This document shows, piece by piece, positions 21,998 through 22,028 of a stretch of DNA of 22,028 bases. The stretch is taken from contig CAYONP010000092.1 of NCBI GenBank assembly GCA_964405335.1, positions 1 through 22,028 on the forward strand, written 5' to 3'. The DNA is from CAYONP01 sp964405335 (GTDB taxonomy: Bacteria > Armatimonadota > UBA10988). The notes below the pieces were generated by a model. That model was not told where the DNA came from. It saw only the letters and a program-made list of their open reading frames with translations, and made no database searches. Numbering within the stretch: position 1 is the stretch's first letter; every line of letters begins with the position of its first letter. Made by a program: the position numbers and the translations under genes.

Positions 21998-22028
21998 AAC
22001 TCCCGATGTCAACGACTAACTAACGCCT

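Overview
The window is GC-rich bacterial DNA, probably from a heterotroph that degrades plant or algal polysaccharides. A DUF1080 (3-keto-disaccharide hydrolase) lipo/exoprotein, a GH29-like fucosidase with an F5/8C domain, a large acetyl-xylan-esterase-like hydrolase, a creatininase-family enzyme and a UPF0261/Tm-1-like protein together resemble gene sets of Planctomycetota, Armatimonadota or similar lineages. This taxonomic guess is inference; there is no rRNA or tRNA to anchor it.

Layout. (1) 1-3451: a decayed copper-resistance segment lying between two perfect 137-bp copies of the start of an M32 carboxypeptidase gene. It holds a short chimeric ORF, a small exported ORF, a full-length CopA-type P1B ATPase whose phosphorylated Asp is replaced by Glu, a SAM-methyltransferase pseudogene with two frameshifts, and a palindromic element that cuts that pseudogene short. 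(2) 3452-6970: intact M32 carboxypeptidase, an exported two-domain protein and an HDDC2/YfbR-like HD phosphohydrolase. (3) 6971-8305 (minus): a cupin followed by a two-TM protein that looks like a histidine kinase without its catalytic residues. (4) 8462-12316: an anti-phage dCTP deaminase homologue (AvcD/DCD type), a Tm-1-like protein and a stand-alone HsdR-N nuclease-like protein. (5) 12468-16195: GH29-like enzyme, then a small two-gene module of toxin-antitoxin type whose nucleotidyltransferase is broken by a REP-associated tyrosine transposase (RAYT) element bounded by inverted repeat arrays. (6) 16199-19017 (minus): an esterase-creatininase pair with ATGA overlap; divergent from it is the DUF1080 gene. 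(7) 19840-21881: two genes with ATGA overlap encoding separate versions of the two halves of cyanobacterial ArgZ/AgrE, predicted to take arginine to ornithine and then proline. The window ends in an inverted repeat.

How it fits together. The backbone is catabolic (carbohydrate esters, fucosides, keto-sugars, arginine, peptides). Single defence-type genes (deaminase, HsdR-N nuclease, broken NTase module) are dropped between backbone genes instead of forming one island, and by eye they look less GC-rich than their neighbours. The most notable signals are the AvcD-type defence gene, the CopA with a substituted catalytic residue inside a repeat-flanked decaying segment, the RAYT element with its alternating repeat array, and the split arginine-to-proline operon.
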